The position numbers and the translations under genes were made by a program. From Leyella stercorea (lineage in GTDB: Bacteria > Bacteroidota > Bacteroidia > Bacteroidales > Bacteroidaceae), in assembly GCF_021531355.1 (NCBI RefSeq), contig NZ_JADYTS010000003.1, positions 1 to 64,000 of the forward strand: 64,000 nucleotides of DNA, written 5' to 3'. The notes below the pieces were generated by a model. That model was given only the letters and a program-made list of their open reading frames with translations. It did not search any database and had not been told where the DNA came from. Positions 44,246-52,268 of the stretch are shown piece after piece. The stretch's first letter is position 1. Each line of letters opens with the position of its first letter.

Positions 44246-44353
44246 GGGTTGAGAGTTGAAAGTTATGATTACCTTTTTTGATAATAAATAGAAAAAGACT
44301 TTGTATAACAAATCATTTCATAACTCTCAACTTTCAACTCTCAATTCTCAACT
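44226..44353. repeat. Heptamer stem-loop element A between convergent genes
   Basis: Left arm: GAGTTGA-type units (44226-44263) followed by TATGATTACC. Right arm: AATCATTT then ATAACTCTCAAC-type units (44311-44353). The arms are complementary. Homologous in plan and sequence to element B at 63750-63869. The left arm encodes the end of the MFS gene. Confidence 0.85.
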
Positions 44354-44364
44354 AAAAAATTCTT

Positions 44365-45279
44365 TCAAAATATTGATTCTTCAGTTTCGGACGTGAACAA
44401 CTCCAATGCCTTTATTCCCATGATGGAGTTGCCCTTTGAATTGAGTCGCGGACTCCATACCGCAATAGAGTAGCGTGAGGGATAGAGTGCTGCAATGCCT
44501 CCACCCACGCCACTCTTGCCGGGTAGTCCGACAAGGAACGCGAAGTCGCCTGCCTCATCGTAGAAGCCGCAGGTCTGCATTATGGCATTGATACGCTTCA
44601 CTCTTGATACGGTGAGATTGACACCGGCGTGCGAGAACGGTTCGTTGCTCTTGGCAAAAGCCAAGAAAGCGTGCGAAAGGTCTTCGCAACTCATCTCTAC
44701 CGAACACATCGTACAATAGAATTGCAGAACGTCGTGAACGTTGTTCTGCAAGTTGCCGTGATGCTTCAGCAGATAGGCTATGGAAGCATTCAGATAGCAG
44801 CAACTCATCTCCGAACGCGTCACTTCCTCGGAGTAGTTGATGTTGGGATTGCCGGCGAGAGTGCGTACAAACTCAATGAAGAATTCTTTCGGGTTGTCGA
44901 TATGCGTCAGAATAACGTCGGCAGTGACCAAGGCACCGGCATTGATGAAAGGATTGCGAGGCTTGCCGTGCTCGTATTCCAATTGTACAAGCGAATTGAA
45001 AGCCGAGCCAGACGGCTCCTTACCTATTCTTGTCCATAGCTCTTTGCCCAAAATGCTTAAGGCTATGGCAAGCGAGAAAACTTTGGCTATACTCTGTATG
45101 GAGAACTTCACATCAGATTCGCCAAGACGATAGGTTCGGCCGTCGAGCATTCGTAGACAGAGTCCAAACTGGTCGGGATTGACATTTGCCAATGCCGGAA
45201 TGTAATCGGCTTGTTTGCCTTCGTGAGCGTATATCTCAATCTCTTTTCTTATCTTCTCTAATAAAGGTTGGTAGTCCAT
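44365..45279 (-). CDS. glsA: Glutaminase A
   Basis: 304 residues, the usual length of bacterial glutaminases. The beta-lactamase-like fold shows S63-I-A-K66 (catalytic Ser and Lys), NPFINAGALVTADV, SEEVTRSEMSCCYLNASIAYLL, and the C-terminal LVGLPGKSGVGGGIAALYPSRYSIAVWSP. It hydrolyses glutamine to glutamate and ammonia. It is third in a codirectional run ruvB, DUF2851, glsA with gaps of 17 and 29 bp, likely one operon. In many bacteria this enzyme serves acid resistance; that role is not shown here. Confidence 0.95.
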   Translation of the reverse strand: MDYQPLLEKIRKEIEIYAHEGKQADYIPALANVNPDQFGLCLRMLDGRTYRLGESDVKFSIQSIAKVFSLAIALSILGKELWTRIGKEPSGSAFNSLVQLEYEHGKPRNPFINAGALVTADVILTHIDNPKEFFIEFVRTLAGNPNINYSEEVTRSEMSCCYLNASIAYLLKHHGNLQNNVHDVLQFYCTMCSVEMSCEDLSHAFLAFAKSNEPFSHAGVNLTVSRVKRINAIMQTCGFYDEAGDFAFLVGLPGKSGVGGGIAALYPSRYSIAVWSPRLNSKGNSIMGIKALELFTSETEESIF

Positions 45280-45308
45280 ATTTCCAGTATTATTTTGTTA
45301 GGTAACGT

Positions 45309-46607
45309 TTATTGTTTGGAGCGCAGTTCCCAATATCCGAACCTGCATCGCAGACAGTCCTTGCGCTCGCAATAGCGGGCGTGCAGTTGTATGAGCGACT
45401 GGGTGTCGGCGGCGTTGTCGGCTGTTATGCCACACTCTTGCCATAGGCGTATGTGGGTGTTGTCTTCGGGCGGTAGCGACTGGAGCAAATCGTTGGCGCG
45501 TGCCATGAGCAGTTCGTCCTTGCGATGGCGACCGTAGGCGTAGAGCATGGGCACTATGGCGTTGATAATGAGCAGGTCGATGGATGCCGACGAGAGATGC
45601 TTGGCATTAGAGCGCGACTCATTGCCGAAGGTGTAGTGGGTGCGCCAGTAGGAACTTACTTCGGTTTGCAACGCTTCGCGCATATCGCTTAGCGAAGCAC
45701 AGGTGACGATACGGCTCAGGTCGGCATGGCGCGAGCAGTATAGCTGGGCGAGTTGCGAAAGACGTATATAGGGAAAGTTCTGCGGACGCAGACGCAGGAA
45801 ACGCCACGTCTGACGCGGCATGGCTGTGAGCGAGAACTTATGGGCGAGATATTCCCACTCGCTTTTGAGACGCACGAAGTAGGGGTCGGCAGTGGCAGCA
45901 GTACGCTGACGGTCGGTCATGGCTTCGGTGTCGAGCAGACCGGCAAAGCCTATGAACAGTGCCTCGACCTGAAACGAGTCGTCGCGATGGTGTGCCACCT
46001 GCATGAAGGGCAACTGCGCTGCCCACTGCTCGAACGCCTCGCTGTTGACACCGAAGCCGAAGCTGCGTGCTATGGTGGCGAAGAACGCCTGCTCCCACGA
46101 CCCGCCCGACGCCCGGACGCGCTGCTCTATGGCGGCACACTTGTCGGCAAGACGCTCGGCTCCGAGGGCGCTCATCCATGAGTGGACGGTGAGCCGTGGC
46201 AGCTGCATCACCGTGTTGCGGCACGGTGGATAGCGGTCGGCTGCAAGCAGACGGCGATAGTTCTGCATGATATATGGCGGAACGTGCAGCTCCATTTGTG
46301 GCGGGCGCGAGCCGTCGGCAGTAACTACGTCGGCATCTATCACCGATGCCACGTGCAGCACTACATTGTTATAAGCCGGGTCTTGGTCGTGCGAGTGCAT
46401 AAACCAGTCGGCTGAGCGCTCGTGTATCTCCACGTTGCCCACCCACATGGTGCCGTCGATGCGCAGCTTGGCGTTGAAGAAGTCGGGCCCCGAATGCGTG
46501 TTGTGCAGTCCGGGATCGATGATTTCCACCGTTCTTCCGTCGGTGGTGCGCAGTTCATGCAGCGGCATTATGCGGTGCTTCCATATATAGTGCAGTAGTT
46601 GTTCCAT
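45309..46607 (-). CDS. DUF2851 family protein
   Basis: 432 residues. The N-terminal half matches DUF2851 of Bacteroidota (MEQLLHYIWKHRIMPL, then VEIIDPGLHNTHSGPDFFNAKL, GNVEIHERSADWF and YNNVVLHVAS); the strand pattern with IDPG...GPDFFNA and E-H pairs recalls a nuclease-like core, an inference. The C-terminus has a Cys-rich ending, ERKDCLRCRFGYW, possibly binding metal. The function is unknown. Located between ruvB and glsA with short gaps. Confidence 0.88.
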   Translation of the reverse strand: MEQLLHYIWKHRIMPLHELRTTDGRTVEIIDPGLHNTHSGPDFFNAKLRIDGTMWVGNVEIHERSADWFMHSHDQDPAYNNVVLHVASVIDADVVTADGSRPPQMELHVPPYIMQNYRRLLAADRYPPCRNTVMQLPRLTVHSWMSALGAERLADKCAAIEQRVRASGGSWEQAFFATIARSFGFGVNSEAFEQWAAQLPFMQVAHHRDDSFQVEALFIGFAGLLDTEAMTDRQRTAATADPYFVRLKSEWEYLAHKFSLTAMPRQTWRFLRLRPQNFPYIRLSQLAQLYCSRHADLSRIVTCASLSDMREALQTEVSSYWRTHYTFGNESRSNAKHLSSASIDLLIINAIVPMLYAYGRHRKDELLMARANDLLQSLPPEDNTHIRLWQECGITADNAADTQSLIQLHARYCERKDCLRCRFGYWELRSKQ

Positions 46608-46624
46608 AGATTCGGTTTAGGATA

Positions 46625-47659
46625 TTAGTCGAACAGCGACGGTTCTGCGGCGTTGCTGCCCGTCATTGGGCGTCCGAGATGCTGGTAAGCGAGTGGTGTG
46701 ACCATGCGTCCGCGCTGCGTTCGCTTGATGAATCCCTCCATGATGAGATACGGCTCGTACACTTCCTCGACGGTGCCGGTGTCTTCGCCGATGGCGGTGG
46801 CTATGGTGCTGACGCCAACAGGACCTCCGTGGAACTTGTCGATGATGGTCAGCAGTATCTTGTTGTCAATCTCGTCGAGACCATACTGGTCGATGTTGAG
46901 CGCCGAGAGCGACAGCCGTGCTATGTCGCGGTCGATGCGTCCGTTGCCCTTCACCTGCGCAAAGTCGCGCACACGGCGCAGCAGGGCGTTGGCTATACGG
47001 GGCGTTCCGCGTGAGCGGCGTGCTATCTCTATGGCGGCATCGTCGTCGATTGGTACCCGCATTATGGCTGCCGAGCGCTTTATAATCTTCTGAAGCATCT
47101 CGGGGCCGTAATATTCCAGGTGCAGATTGATGCCGAATCGGGCGCGCAACGGGGCTGTAAGCAGACCGCTACGAGTGGTAGCTCCGACGAGCGTAAAGGG
47201 ATTAAGGTCTATCTGGATGGAGCGTGCCGACGGTCCCTTGTCTATCATTATGTCGATGCGATAGTCTTCCATTGCCGAGTATAGATACTCCTCGACGACG
47301 GGCGACAGACGATGTATCTCGTCGATGAAGAGCACGTCGCGCGGCTCAAGCGATGTGAGTATGCCGGCAAGGTCGCCCGGCTTGTCGAGCACGGGTCCGC
47401 TTGTTATCTTGAATCCCACGCCGAGTTCGTTGGCAATGATGTTGCTCAGTGTGGTCTTGCCTAGTCCCGGAGGACCGTGCAAGAGAGTGTGGTCGAGCGG
47501 TTCGCCACGATACTTGGCAGCCTCAACGAACACCTCAAGGTTGTCAACCACCTTCTGCTGTCCGCTGAAGTCGCCGAATCGCAGCGGTCGGAGGGCGTTT
47601 TCAAAGTCCTTTTCGCCCTTACGCGCCTGCTCCTCGCGTATATCGAAATCTTCTTCCAT
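46625..47659 (-). CDS. ruvB: Holliday junction branch-migration helicase RuvB
   Basis: 344 residues, standard length. Walker [11 protein letters not shown] (about 65-74), Walker [10 protein letters not shown] (about 110-118), sensor 1 GATTRSGLL, and the C-terminal winged helix ([17 protein letters not shown]). The hexameric motor drives branch migration of RuvA-bound Holliday junctions in recombinational repair. ruvA and ruvC are not in the window. Promoter and palindrome lie immediately upstream. Confidence 0.97.
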   Translation of the reverse strand: MEEDFDIREEQARKGEKDFENALRPLRFGDFSGQQKVVDNLEVFVEAAKYRGEPLDHTLLHGPPGLGKTTLSNIIANELGVGFKITSGPVLDKPGDLAGILTSLEPRDVLFIDEIHRLSPVVEEYLYSAMEDYRIDIMIDKGPSARSIQIDLNPFTLVGATTRSGLLTAPLRARFGINLHLEYYGPEMLQKIIKRSAAIMRVPIDDDAAIEIARRSRGTPRIANALLRRVRDFAQVKGNGRIDRDIARLSLSALNIDQYGLDEIDNKILLTIIDKFHGGPVGVSTIATAIGEDTGTVEEVYEPYLIMEGFIKRTQRGRMVTPLAYQHLGRPMTGSNAAEPSLFD

Positions 47660-47670
47660 TATGCTTTATT

Positions 47671-47703
47671 AAAATCGTTATCTTCTGCAAAGATAACGAT
47701 TTT
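47671..47703. promoter_or_regulatory. Palindrome containing the ruvB promoter -7 box
   Basis: AAAATCGTTATCT (47671-47683) mirrors AGATAACGATTTT (47691-47703) with a 7-bp spacer. Read on the minus strand it includes TATCTTTG (47688-47695), a -7 box for ruvB, so a repressor site is more likely than a terminator. Confidence 0.6.
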
Positions 47704-47822
47704 TATTAAGAAAGGCTTTGTAGAGCCAAACTAAATTGTAAGGTTGATTTAGTGCGCCTTCGCAAATCATTGCGACCGTTGTTTTTGTCAAATATTAATA
47801 ATGATGTAGTGTATGTATAACA

Positions 47823-48809
47823 TCACTTCAACCTCAGCATTCTGCCTATTATCAACCGCTTGTATTGCCGCTTGAAATCGTCGGGCAGAAACGATATGTC
47901 GATAAGGTCGAGCCACTTGATGAGCGCCTTGCGAAACTTCTTGGCAATGTTGTCGAGCACCTTTTCGTTCACTCCCGACGCTATTATCGAATTCTCGAAG
48001 TCGCTGCGCTTTATCCTTGCCTTCTTGCCATTGAGCGTAAGCGCAAGTTCTTCCTTGTCCTCGGGCATAACGATGGCTGTCGAAAGGAGGTCGTAGGCGG
48101 GCGTTAGCGTGTAGCCGAGGGGGGTCTTGTAGAGCGAGAAGTTCTTGAGGTGCATGTCCGAATTGCCCGTTATCCACGAGAATACCACCACTTCCCAGTA
48201 GTTCACGAGGTCGAGTTGGGGCGTGGCTGAATACTTCTTTATCTGCTTTGCTATCTGCTCGTACGACCCTTTGTACTTGTATTCCGTCAGACGTTCGGAC
48301 AGTTGGCACATGTCTTCCATTGCTATCTTCATGCCATTGCGCTCGCGGTCGATGCGACGGGTGATGTAACACAGCTCGCCGTCGGCAAAACGGATGAGCG
48401 AATGGGGCACTACGGCTATCTTTGCAGCCTCAGCCATGTGCATGGTGAGGTCTTCCAGCTCCGGCAAAGCACGATAAGCGTCGGTCTGAGGTTTCAGTAT
48501 GTAGCGTCCCCAAAGTCCTACTATGGTGAAACGGTCGGGCTCGTTGCGTCCGCCGGGGTTTACATCGAGCGACAGTTTGGCCTGAACACCGGTCAGCGTT
48601 GTCTGCGCCCGCACTACTCTTTTTGCCAAATCAGCAATCTGACTGCGACGATAAGGCAGAGACGGGGCCTCCTTCACGCCGAAAAGCTTGCGTGCGCAGG
48701 CTGGATGGAAGTCGGTTTGTCCTTCTTTCAGTGGCTTATAGCAGTATAGACATCTGTTCATAGTCAATGGAGTGTTAATGTGGTTAGGTGGGTTTGTTGG
48801 GTTAGACAT
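47823..48809 (-). CDS. hipT: HipT-like toxin kinase (HipA C-terminal domain)
   Basis: 328 residues from the first ATG at 48809, or 312 from ATG 48761, which begins directly with a zinc-ribbon-like motif (C20-x2-C23 ... C38, long-form numbering). The kinase core shows LTGVQAKLSL (73-82, a nucleotide loop), GRYILKPQ, the catalytic ITGNSDMHLKN (D218, N223) and metal-binding AYDLLST (D240). It lacks the HipA N-subdomain 1, which is instead encoded by the upstream small gene, the arrangement of HipBST systems. HipT of E. coli phosphorylates tryptophanyl-tRNA synthetase; the target here is unknown. The long form overlaps hipS by 8 bp. Confidence 0.85.
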   Translation of the reverse strand: MSNPTNPPNHINTPLTMNRCLYCYKPLKEGQTDFHPACARKLFGVKEAPSLPYRRSQIADLAKRVVRAQTTLTGVQAKLSLDVNPGGRNEPDRFTIVGLWGRYILKPQTDAYRALPELEDLTMHMAEAAKIAVVPHSLIRFADGELCYITRRIDRERNGMKIAMEDMCQLSERLTEYKYKGSYEQIAKQIKKYSATPQLDLVNYWEVVVFSWITGNSDMHLKNFSLYKTPLGYTLTPAYDLLSTAIVMPEDKEELALTLNGKKARIKRSDFENSIIASGVNEKVLDNIAKKFRKALIKWLDLIDISFLPDDFKRQYKRLIIGRMLRLK

Positions 48810-49125
48810 CTTCTACGGGCACTACGCTTACCGCCCCGATGCAGTCCTTGCAGCATGCAAGCAAGAGCGACATGCGGTCGCGCTGGTTGATTTTCCAGCT
48901 GCGTTCGGCAATGTTGAGCAGCCATCCTTCGGGAATTAGTCCGTCGAAGAATGGGAACAGCACCTTGTCTTCGTATGGTTCGCTGCGCAGGGGCATTGTA
49001 AGGCTAATCGGTTCGACGTCCAACCGCTGCAGATAATCAGCATCGTAGACAAACGAAAATCCGTTTTCGTCCTCGGTAAGCAGTCCGGCATACCGATCGT
49101 ACATGTAAATCTTGGCACTCTTCAT
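48802..49125 (-). CDS. hipS: HipS-like protein (HipA N-terminal domain)
   Basis: 107 residues from the ATG at 49125; an earlier in-frame start at 49185 would lie in the octamer repeats and add a tail without homology. It matches the N-subdomain of HipA: AKIYMYDRYAGLLTEDENGFSFVYD, LTMPLRSEPY, LFPFFDGLIPEGWLL, DCIGAVSVVP. In HipBST operons this separate piece acts as the antitoxin for HipT. It ends in overlap with, or 40 bp before, hipT. Confidence 0.85.
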   Translation of the reverse strand: MKSAKIYMYDRYAGLLTEDENGFSFVYDADYLQRLDVEPISLTMPLRSEPYEDKVLFPFFDGLIPEGWLLNIAERSWKINQRDRMSLLLACCKDCIGAVSVVPVEDV

Positions 49126-49150
49126 GATTACTCGTATTTTATAAACATTT

Positions 49151-49217
49151 ATACTCGTCAACTCGTTTACTTGTGTACTTGTCAACTCGTCTACTTGTCA
49201 ATTCGTCTACTCGTCAC
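49151..49217. repeat. Octamer repeat run between hipB and hipS
   Basis: Units of TACTTGTC/AACTCGTC type occur about eight times in register. The run supplies the last codons and stop of hipB (49207-49209). Confidence 0.85.
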
Positions 49218-49425
49218 CCATTCTACTTGCTGTCGGCACCGCCCCCAACTCGTGTCCGAACAATGCCAGCACTTGATTTACTTTGTCGAGACGCAGCGTT
49301 GGTTTGCCTTGCTCAAGCTCGCGAACGAACCTCAGTCCCACTCCCGACTTCTCTGCAAGGTCTACCTGGGTGAGATTGAACATCTTGCGACGCTCCTTTA
49401 CGAATGTTGATATTGGTGTATCCAT
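49207..49425 (-). CDS. hipB: HipB-like XRE-family repressor
   Basis: 72 residues. A compact HTH_XRE domain: FVKERRKMFNLTQVDLAEKSGVG, then FVRELEQGKPTLRLDKVNQVLALFG. It starts just downstream of a long inverted repeat containing its own promoter, so autorepression is expected. The C-terminal MGDE and stop run into the octamer repeats. First gene of hipB-hipS-hipT. Confidence 0.88.
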   Translation of the reverse strand: MDTPISTFVKERRKMFNLTQVDLAEKSGVGLRFVRELEQGKPTLRLDKVNQVLALFGHELGAVPTASRMGDE

Positions 49426-49445
49426 ATCGAATAGTTATGTTGAAT

Positions 49446-49504
49446 TATACCCTTTCGGGTGCAAATATAACGAATTTATTTTATATTGCACCCGAAAGGG
49501 TATA
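49446..49504. promoter_or_regulatory. hipBST operator and promoter
   Basis: ATACCCTTTCGGGTGCAA (49448-49464) and its mirror TTGCACCCGAAAGGGTAT (49487-49503) flank an A/T spacer; the pairing extends through TATAA. The minus-strand -7 box TATATTTG (49462-49469) overlaps one arm, fitting autorepression by HipB. Confidence 0.82.
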
Positions 49505-49552
49505 AAATTATGATACCAATATTATTAAAATTAAAAAATTCCGTACTGTTTC

Positions 49553-49584
49553 TTTGTAAAATCCATGCAAAACCGCTACTTTTG
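49553..49584 (+). promoter_or_regulatory. Promoter of yifB
   Basis: TTTG (49553-49556), 20-bp spacer, TACTTTTG (49577-49584). The expected transcript start lies downstream of the in-frame ATG at 49565, so the start at 49622 is used. Confidence 0.75.
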
Positions 49585-49621
49585 TTTTTTATATATTAAC
49601 CTTTCAATCCAACTTACTATT

Positions 49622-51163
49622 ATGCTCGTAAAGACTTATTCTGCTGCTGTGAACGGCCTTGATGTGACCACTGTGACTGTTGAAGTGAACATTGTACCCG
49701 GTGTGATGTACCGCATGACGGGACTCGGCGACATGGCTGTAAGGGAAGGTCGCGACCGCATAGCATCTGCCGTTCAGTTCAACGGATATAAGTTTCCGCA
49801 CGGCGACATCACCATAAACCTTGCTCCTGCCGACCTCCGAAAGGAGGGAAGCTCGTTCGATCTGCCGCTTGCCATTGGCATTTTGGCGGCAAGCGGAGCC
49901 ATAACAAGCGACGTGCTCGACCAGTTTATGATGGTAGGAGAGTTGGGGCTTGACGGAAACCTGCAACCTATAAAGGGTGCGCTGCCTATAGCCATAAAGG
50001 CACGTAAGGAGAAACTGAAGGGATTGATTGTACCGAAGCAGAACGAACGCGAGGCTGCTGTGGTCAACAACCTTGAAGTCTACGGCATGGAAAACATCCT
50101 TGACGTGATAAAACTGCTTACCGGCGCATCGGTGTTTGAGCCTACTATTGTTGACACACGGCGCGAATTTTACGAGCAGCAATACCAATACGACCTCGAC
50201 TTTGCCGACGTTCGCGGCCAGGAGAACGTGAAGCGTGCCCTGGAAGTAGCTGCGGCGGGCGGTCACAATCTTATCATGGTGGGCCCACCGGGGTCGGGCA
50301 AGTCGATGATGGCAAAGCGTCTGCCGTCCATACTGCCTCCGTTGTCGCTTGCCGAGAGTCTGGAGACAACGCAGATACACAGCGTTGCTGGCAAGTTGAA
50401 GCGCGGAACGTCGCTCATTTCGCAACGTCCGTTCCGCTCGCCACATCATACTATTAGCGAAGTGGCGCTCGTCGGCGGTGGCACGAACCCCCAGCCGGGC
50501 GAGATTTCATTGGCTCACAACGGCGTTCTTTTTGCCGACGAGTTGCCGGAATTCAACAAGCAGACCCTCGAAGTGCTGCGCCAGCCGCTCGAAGACCATA
50601 AGATAACCATCTCACGATCTAAATATACTGTTGAATTTCCATGCTCCTTTATGTTCATCGCTTCGATGAACCCATGCCCATGCGGCTATTACAACGACCC
50701 AACGCACAAATGCTGCTGCACGCCGGGACAAATACAGCGCTACATGAACAAGATTTCGGGCCCGCTGCTCGACCGCATTGACATCCAGTGCGAGATAACG
50801 CCCGTGCCGTTCAAGGACATCTCGAAAGCGCAGCCCGGCGAGCCGAGTGCCGCTATCCGTGAGCGCGTCATCAAGGCACGCGACATACAGACCGCCCGTT
50901 ACAAAGACTTCAAGGGCGTACACTGCAATGCGCAGATGACCGAGCGCATGATTCACCAATACGCCGAACTCGACAATGCCGGCATGGACCTCCTACGCAT
51001 GGCGATGGAGCGCTTCTCACTGTCGGCACGCGCCTACAGTCGCATACTGAAGGTGGCGCGCACCATCGCCGACCTCGACGCCAGCGACAGAGTGCAGCCA
51101 CACCACCTCGCCGAGGCCATAGGCTACCGCAACCTCGACCGTGGCGATTGGGCGGAGAGGTAG
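49622..51163 (+). CDS. yifB: YifB/ComM-family Mg-chelatase-like AAA ATPase
   Basis: 513 residues from the ATG at 49622 (MLVKTYSAAVNGLD). Order: ChlI-like N-domain (about 20-140, GLGDMAVREGRDRIASA and LAPADLRKEGSSFDLPLAIG), AAA domain with Walker A MVGPPGSGKSMMAKRLP and Walker B-like LFADELPEF, and the Mg_chelatase C-terminal domain (LLDRIDIQCEITPVPFKDI to the end). Homologues (ComM) act as a branch-migration helicase during natural transformation. A second copy of the C-terminal domain exists at 53238-53653. Confidence 0.93.
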   Translation: MLVKTYSAAVNGLDVTTVTVEVNIVPGVMYRMTGLGDMAVREGRDRIASAVQFNGYKFPHGDITINLAPADLRKEGSSFDLPLAIGILAASGAITSDVLDQFMMVGELGLDGNLQPIKGALPIAIKARKEKLKGLIVPKQNEREAAVVNNLEVYGMENILDVIKLLTGASVFEPTIVDTRREFYEQQYQYDLDFADVRGQENVKRALEVAAAGGHNLIMVGPPGSGKSMMAKRLPSILPPLSLAESLETTQIHSVAGKLKRGTSLISQRPFRSPHHTISEVALVGGGTNPQPGEISLAHNGVLFADELPEFNKQTLEVLRQPLEDHKITISRSKYTVEFPCSFMFIASMNPCPCGYYNDPTHKCCCTPGQIQRYMNKISGPLLDRIDIQCEITPVPFKDISKAQPGEPSAAIRERVIKARDIQTARYKDFKGVHCNAQMTERMIHQYAELDNAGMDLLRMAMERFSLSARAYSRILKVARTIADLDASDRVQPHHLAEAIGYRNLDRGDWAER

Positions 51164-51262
51164 TCAGCCGAACCTTAAGGACCTCACGAACGTGCGTCCC
51201 CCCTCAAGAAAAACTTGGTGATGCCACGATGCTTCCCTTAGCAAGGATAAAGAATAATCACT

Positions 51263-51594
51263 ATTATTGCTGTTCGGTAAAACTAATAATGAGGTCAAAG
51301 ACGGGCTGAAAGCCCAAAAGCACATAGCCCAGGGCATCGCCCTGGGTAAGCATTATATCCCCACATCTCCATCCGCCCTGAAAGGGCAAAAGCCTAATTA
51401 TTAAGGTGTTGCCCTTACAGGGCGCACTACTCAACCTATACACTCAACACCCAGGGCGTTGCCCTGGGCTATGTGATTGTTGGGCTTTCAGCCCGCATAG
51501 TATACAGGCAAGCCCCTTTAGTAAATATTGCTATAAAACACTGAACAACAAAACAATATAAGGGTGAATTATTGTTTACCGGACAGCAATAATT
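51263..51594. repeat. MITE-like element with terminal and internal inverted repeats
   Basis: Ends: ATTATTGCTGTTCGGTAAAA (51263 onward) and, inverted, ATTATTGCTGTCCGGTAAAC (to 51594). Inside, GGGCTGAAAGCCC, then CACATAGCCCAGGGC ... GCCCTGGG at 51301-51350 are mirrored at about 51452-51500 by CCCAGGGC ... GCCCTGGGCTATGTG and GGGCTTTCAGCCC; the middle has CCGCCCTGAAAGGGC and GCCCTTACAGGGCGC. No transposase is encoded. Confidence 0.8.
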
Positions 51595-51616
51595 ATTTTT
51601 CTAACTTGTAAAAAAC

Positions 51617-51653
51617 GGGGCTGCGCCGTAAACCTTAATTACGACACAGCCCC
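51617..51653 (-). terminator. Terminator of the Fur/QueD-like operon
   Basis: GGGGCTG (51617-51623) pairs with CAGCCCC (51647-51653), inner CGTAA/TTACG. On the minus strand it is followed by a T-run. Confidence 0.8.
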
Positions 51654-51696
51654 ATATTTTCATCATCGCTTTATTTTATATGCAGCTTTACGTGGA

Positions 51697-52263
51697 TTAT
51701 TTTTTACGATAACCACATTTTGGGCATACTCCATCCGCATTGAGGGCGACACCGCAAAGAGGACAGCGGTCGATGTTATTCTTTGTGGTAAACTCGGCAG
51801 ACGCGGCATTCACACCGCTTGTGAAAGTGATTTTAGCGATGTTCAGTTTGTCTTTCAACAAGTCATATACAATCTTAATCATACCTTCCACTGTCATGGT
51901 TTCTTTGGTAACAACCAGACGGGCATTGGGGTAAGCCGTTGCCAATTCGGTCTTGAAGGCCTCTCCTTTCATTTTGTTTTGCGGATGGCCGTTTTTGATG
52001 CCTTGCTTTTCATACACATCAAGAATGGCAGGAAGCAAAGGGTCATCTTCGCGGAGCACCAAGGCATGGTCAAAATTCTTCAACAGGCTCCATGCTACCT
52101 TTTGGATTTCATTACAAGGGTACACCATGTTTACACCTTCTTCAACCGTATCTTCCACCTCAATGGTCAGTGTGCCAGTGTGACCGTGAAGATACTGGGC
52201 TTCGCCTTGGAAGCCATAGAACCGATGTGCATACTGCAAATCGAAAGTCGTGATACTTCTCAT
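51697..52263 (-). CDS. QueD/6-pyruvoyl-tetrahydropterin synthase-like protein with zinc ribbon
   Basis: 188 residues. The metal-binding histidines are H13, H26 and H28 (LHGH) and the second half has MTVEGMIKIVYDLLKDK. The Cys of the usual CxxxHGH motif of QueD is not present (AQYLHGH), and an extra C-terminal zinc ribbon (CPLCGVALNADGVCPKCG) is attached. It could be a variant 6-carboxytetrahydropterin synthase for queuosine, or a paralogue of the QueD2 type linked to zinc limitation. It starts 5 bp after the Fur-like gene and probably shares its promoter, so metal control is likely. Activity is uncertain. Confidence 0.82.
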   Translation of the reverse strand: MRSITTFDLQYAHRFYGFQGEAQYLHGHTGTLTIEVEDTVEEGVNMVYPCNEIQKVAWSLLKNFDHALVLREDDPLLPAILDVYEKQGIKNGHPQNKMKGEAFKTELATAYPNARLVVTKETMTVEGMIKIVYDLLKDKLNIAKITFTSGVNAASAEFTTKNNIDRCPLCGVALNADGVCPKCGYRKK

Positions 52264-52268
52264 ACTTT

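Larger units (their letters stand above)
51164..51696. other. Non-coding region with a MITE-like palindromic element and terminator
   Basis: No gene. It contains the repeat element at 51263-51594 and the terminator at 51617-51653, between the convergent yifB and queD-like genes. Confidence 0.7.

Noticed and set aside
42818-44311. 497-residue minus-strand ORF antisense to the MFS gene
   Set aside because: Composition is dominated by His, Gln and Arg, with no membrane or domain pattern; the plus strand encodes an unmistakable transporter in an operon.
44226-44353. Heptamer runs as CRISPR or iteron origin
   Set aside because: Units are contiguous with no spacers, and no replication gene is nearby.
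47788-48372. 194-residue minus-strand ORF
   Set aside because: Alternative frame of the hipT gene, His/Gln/Arg-rich.
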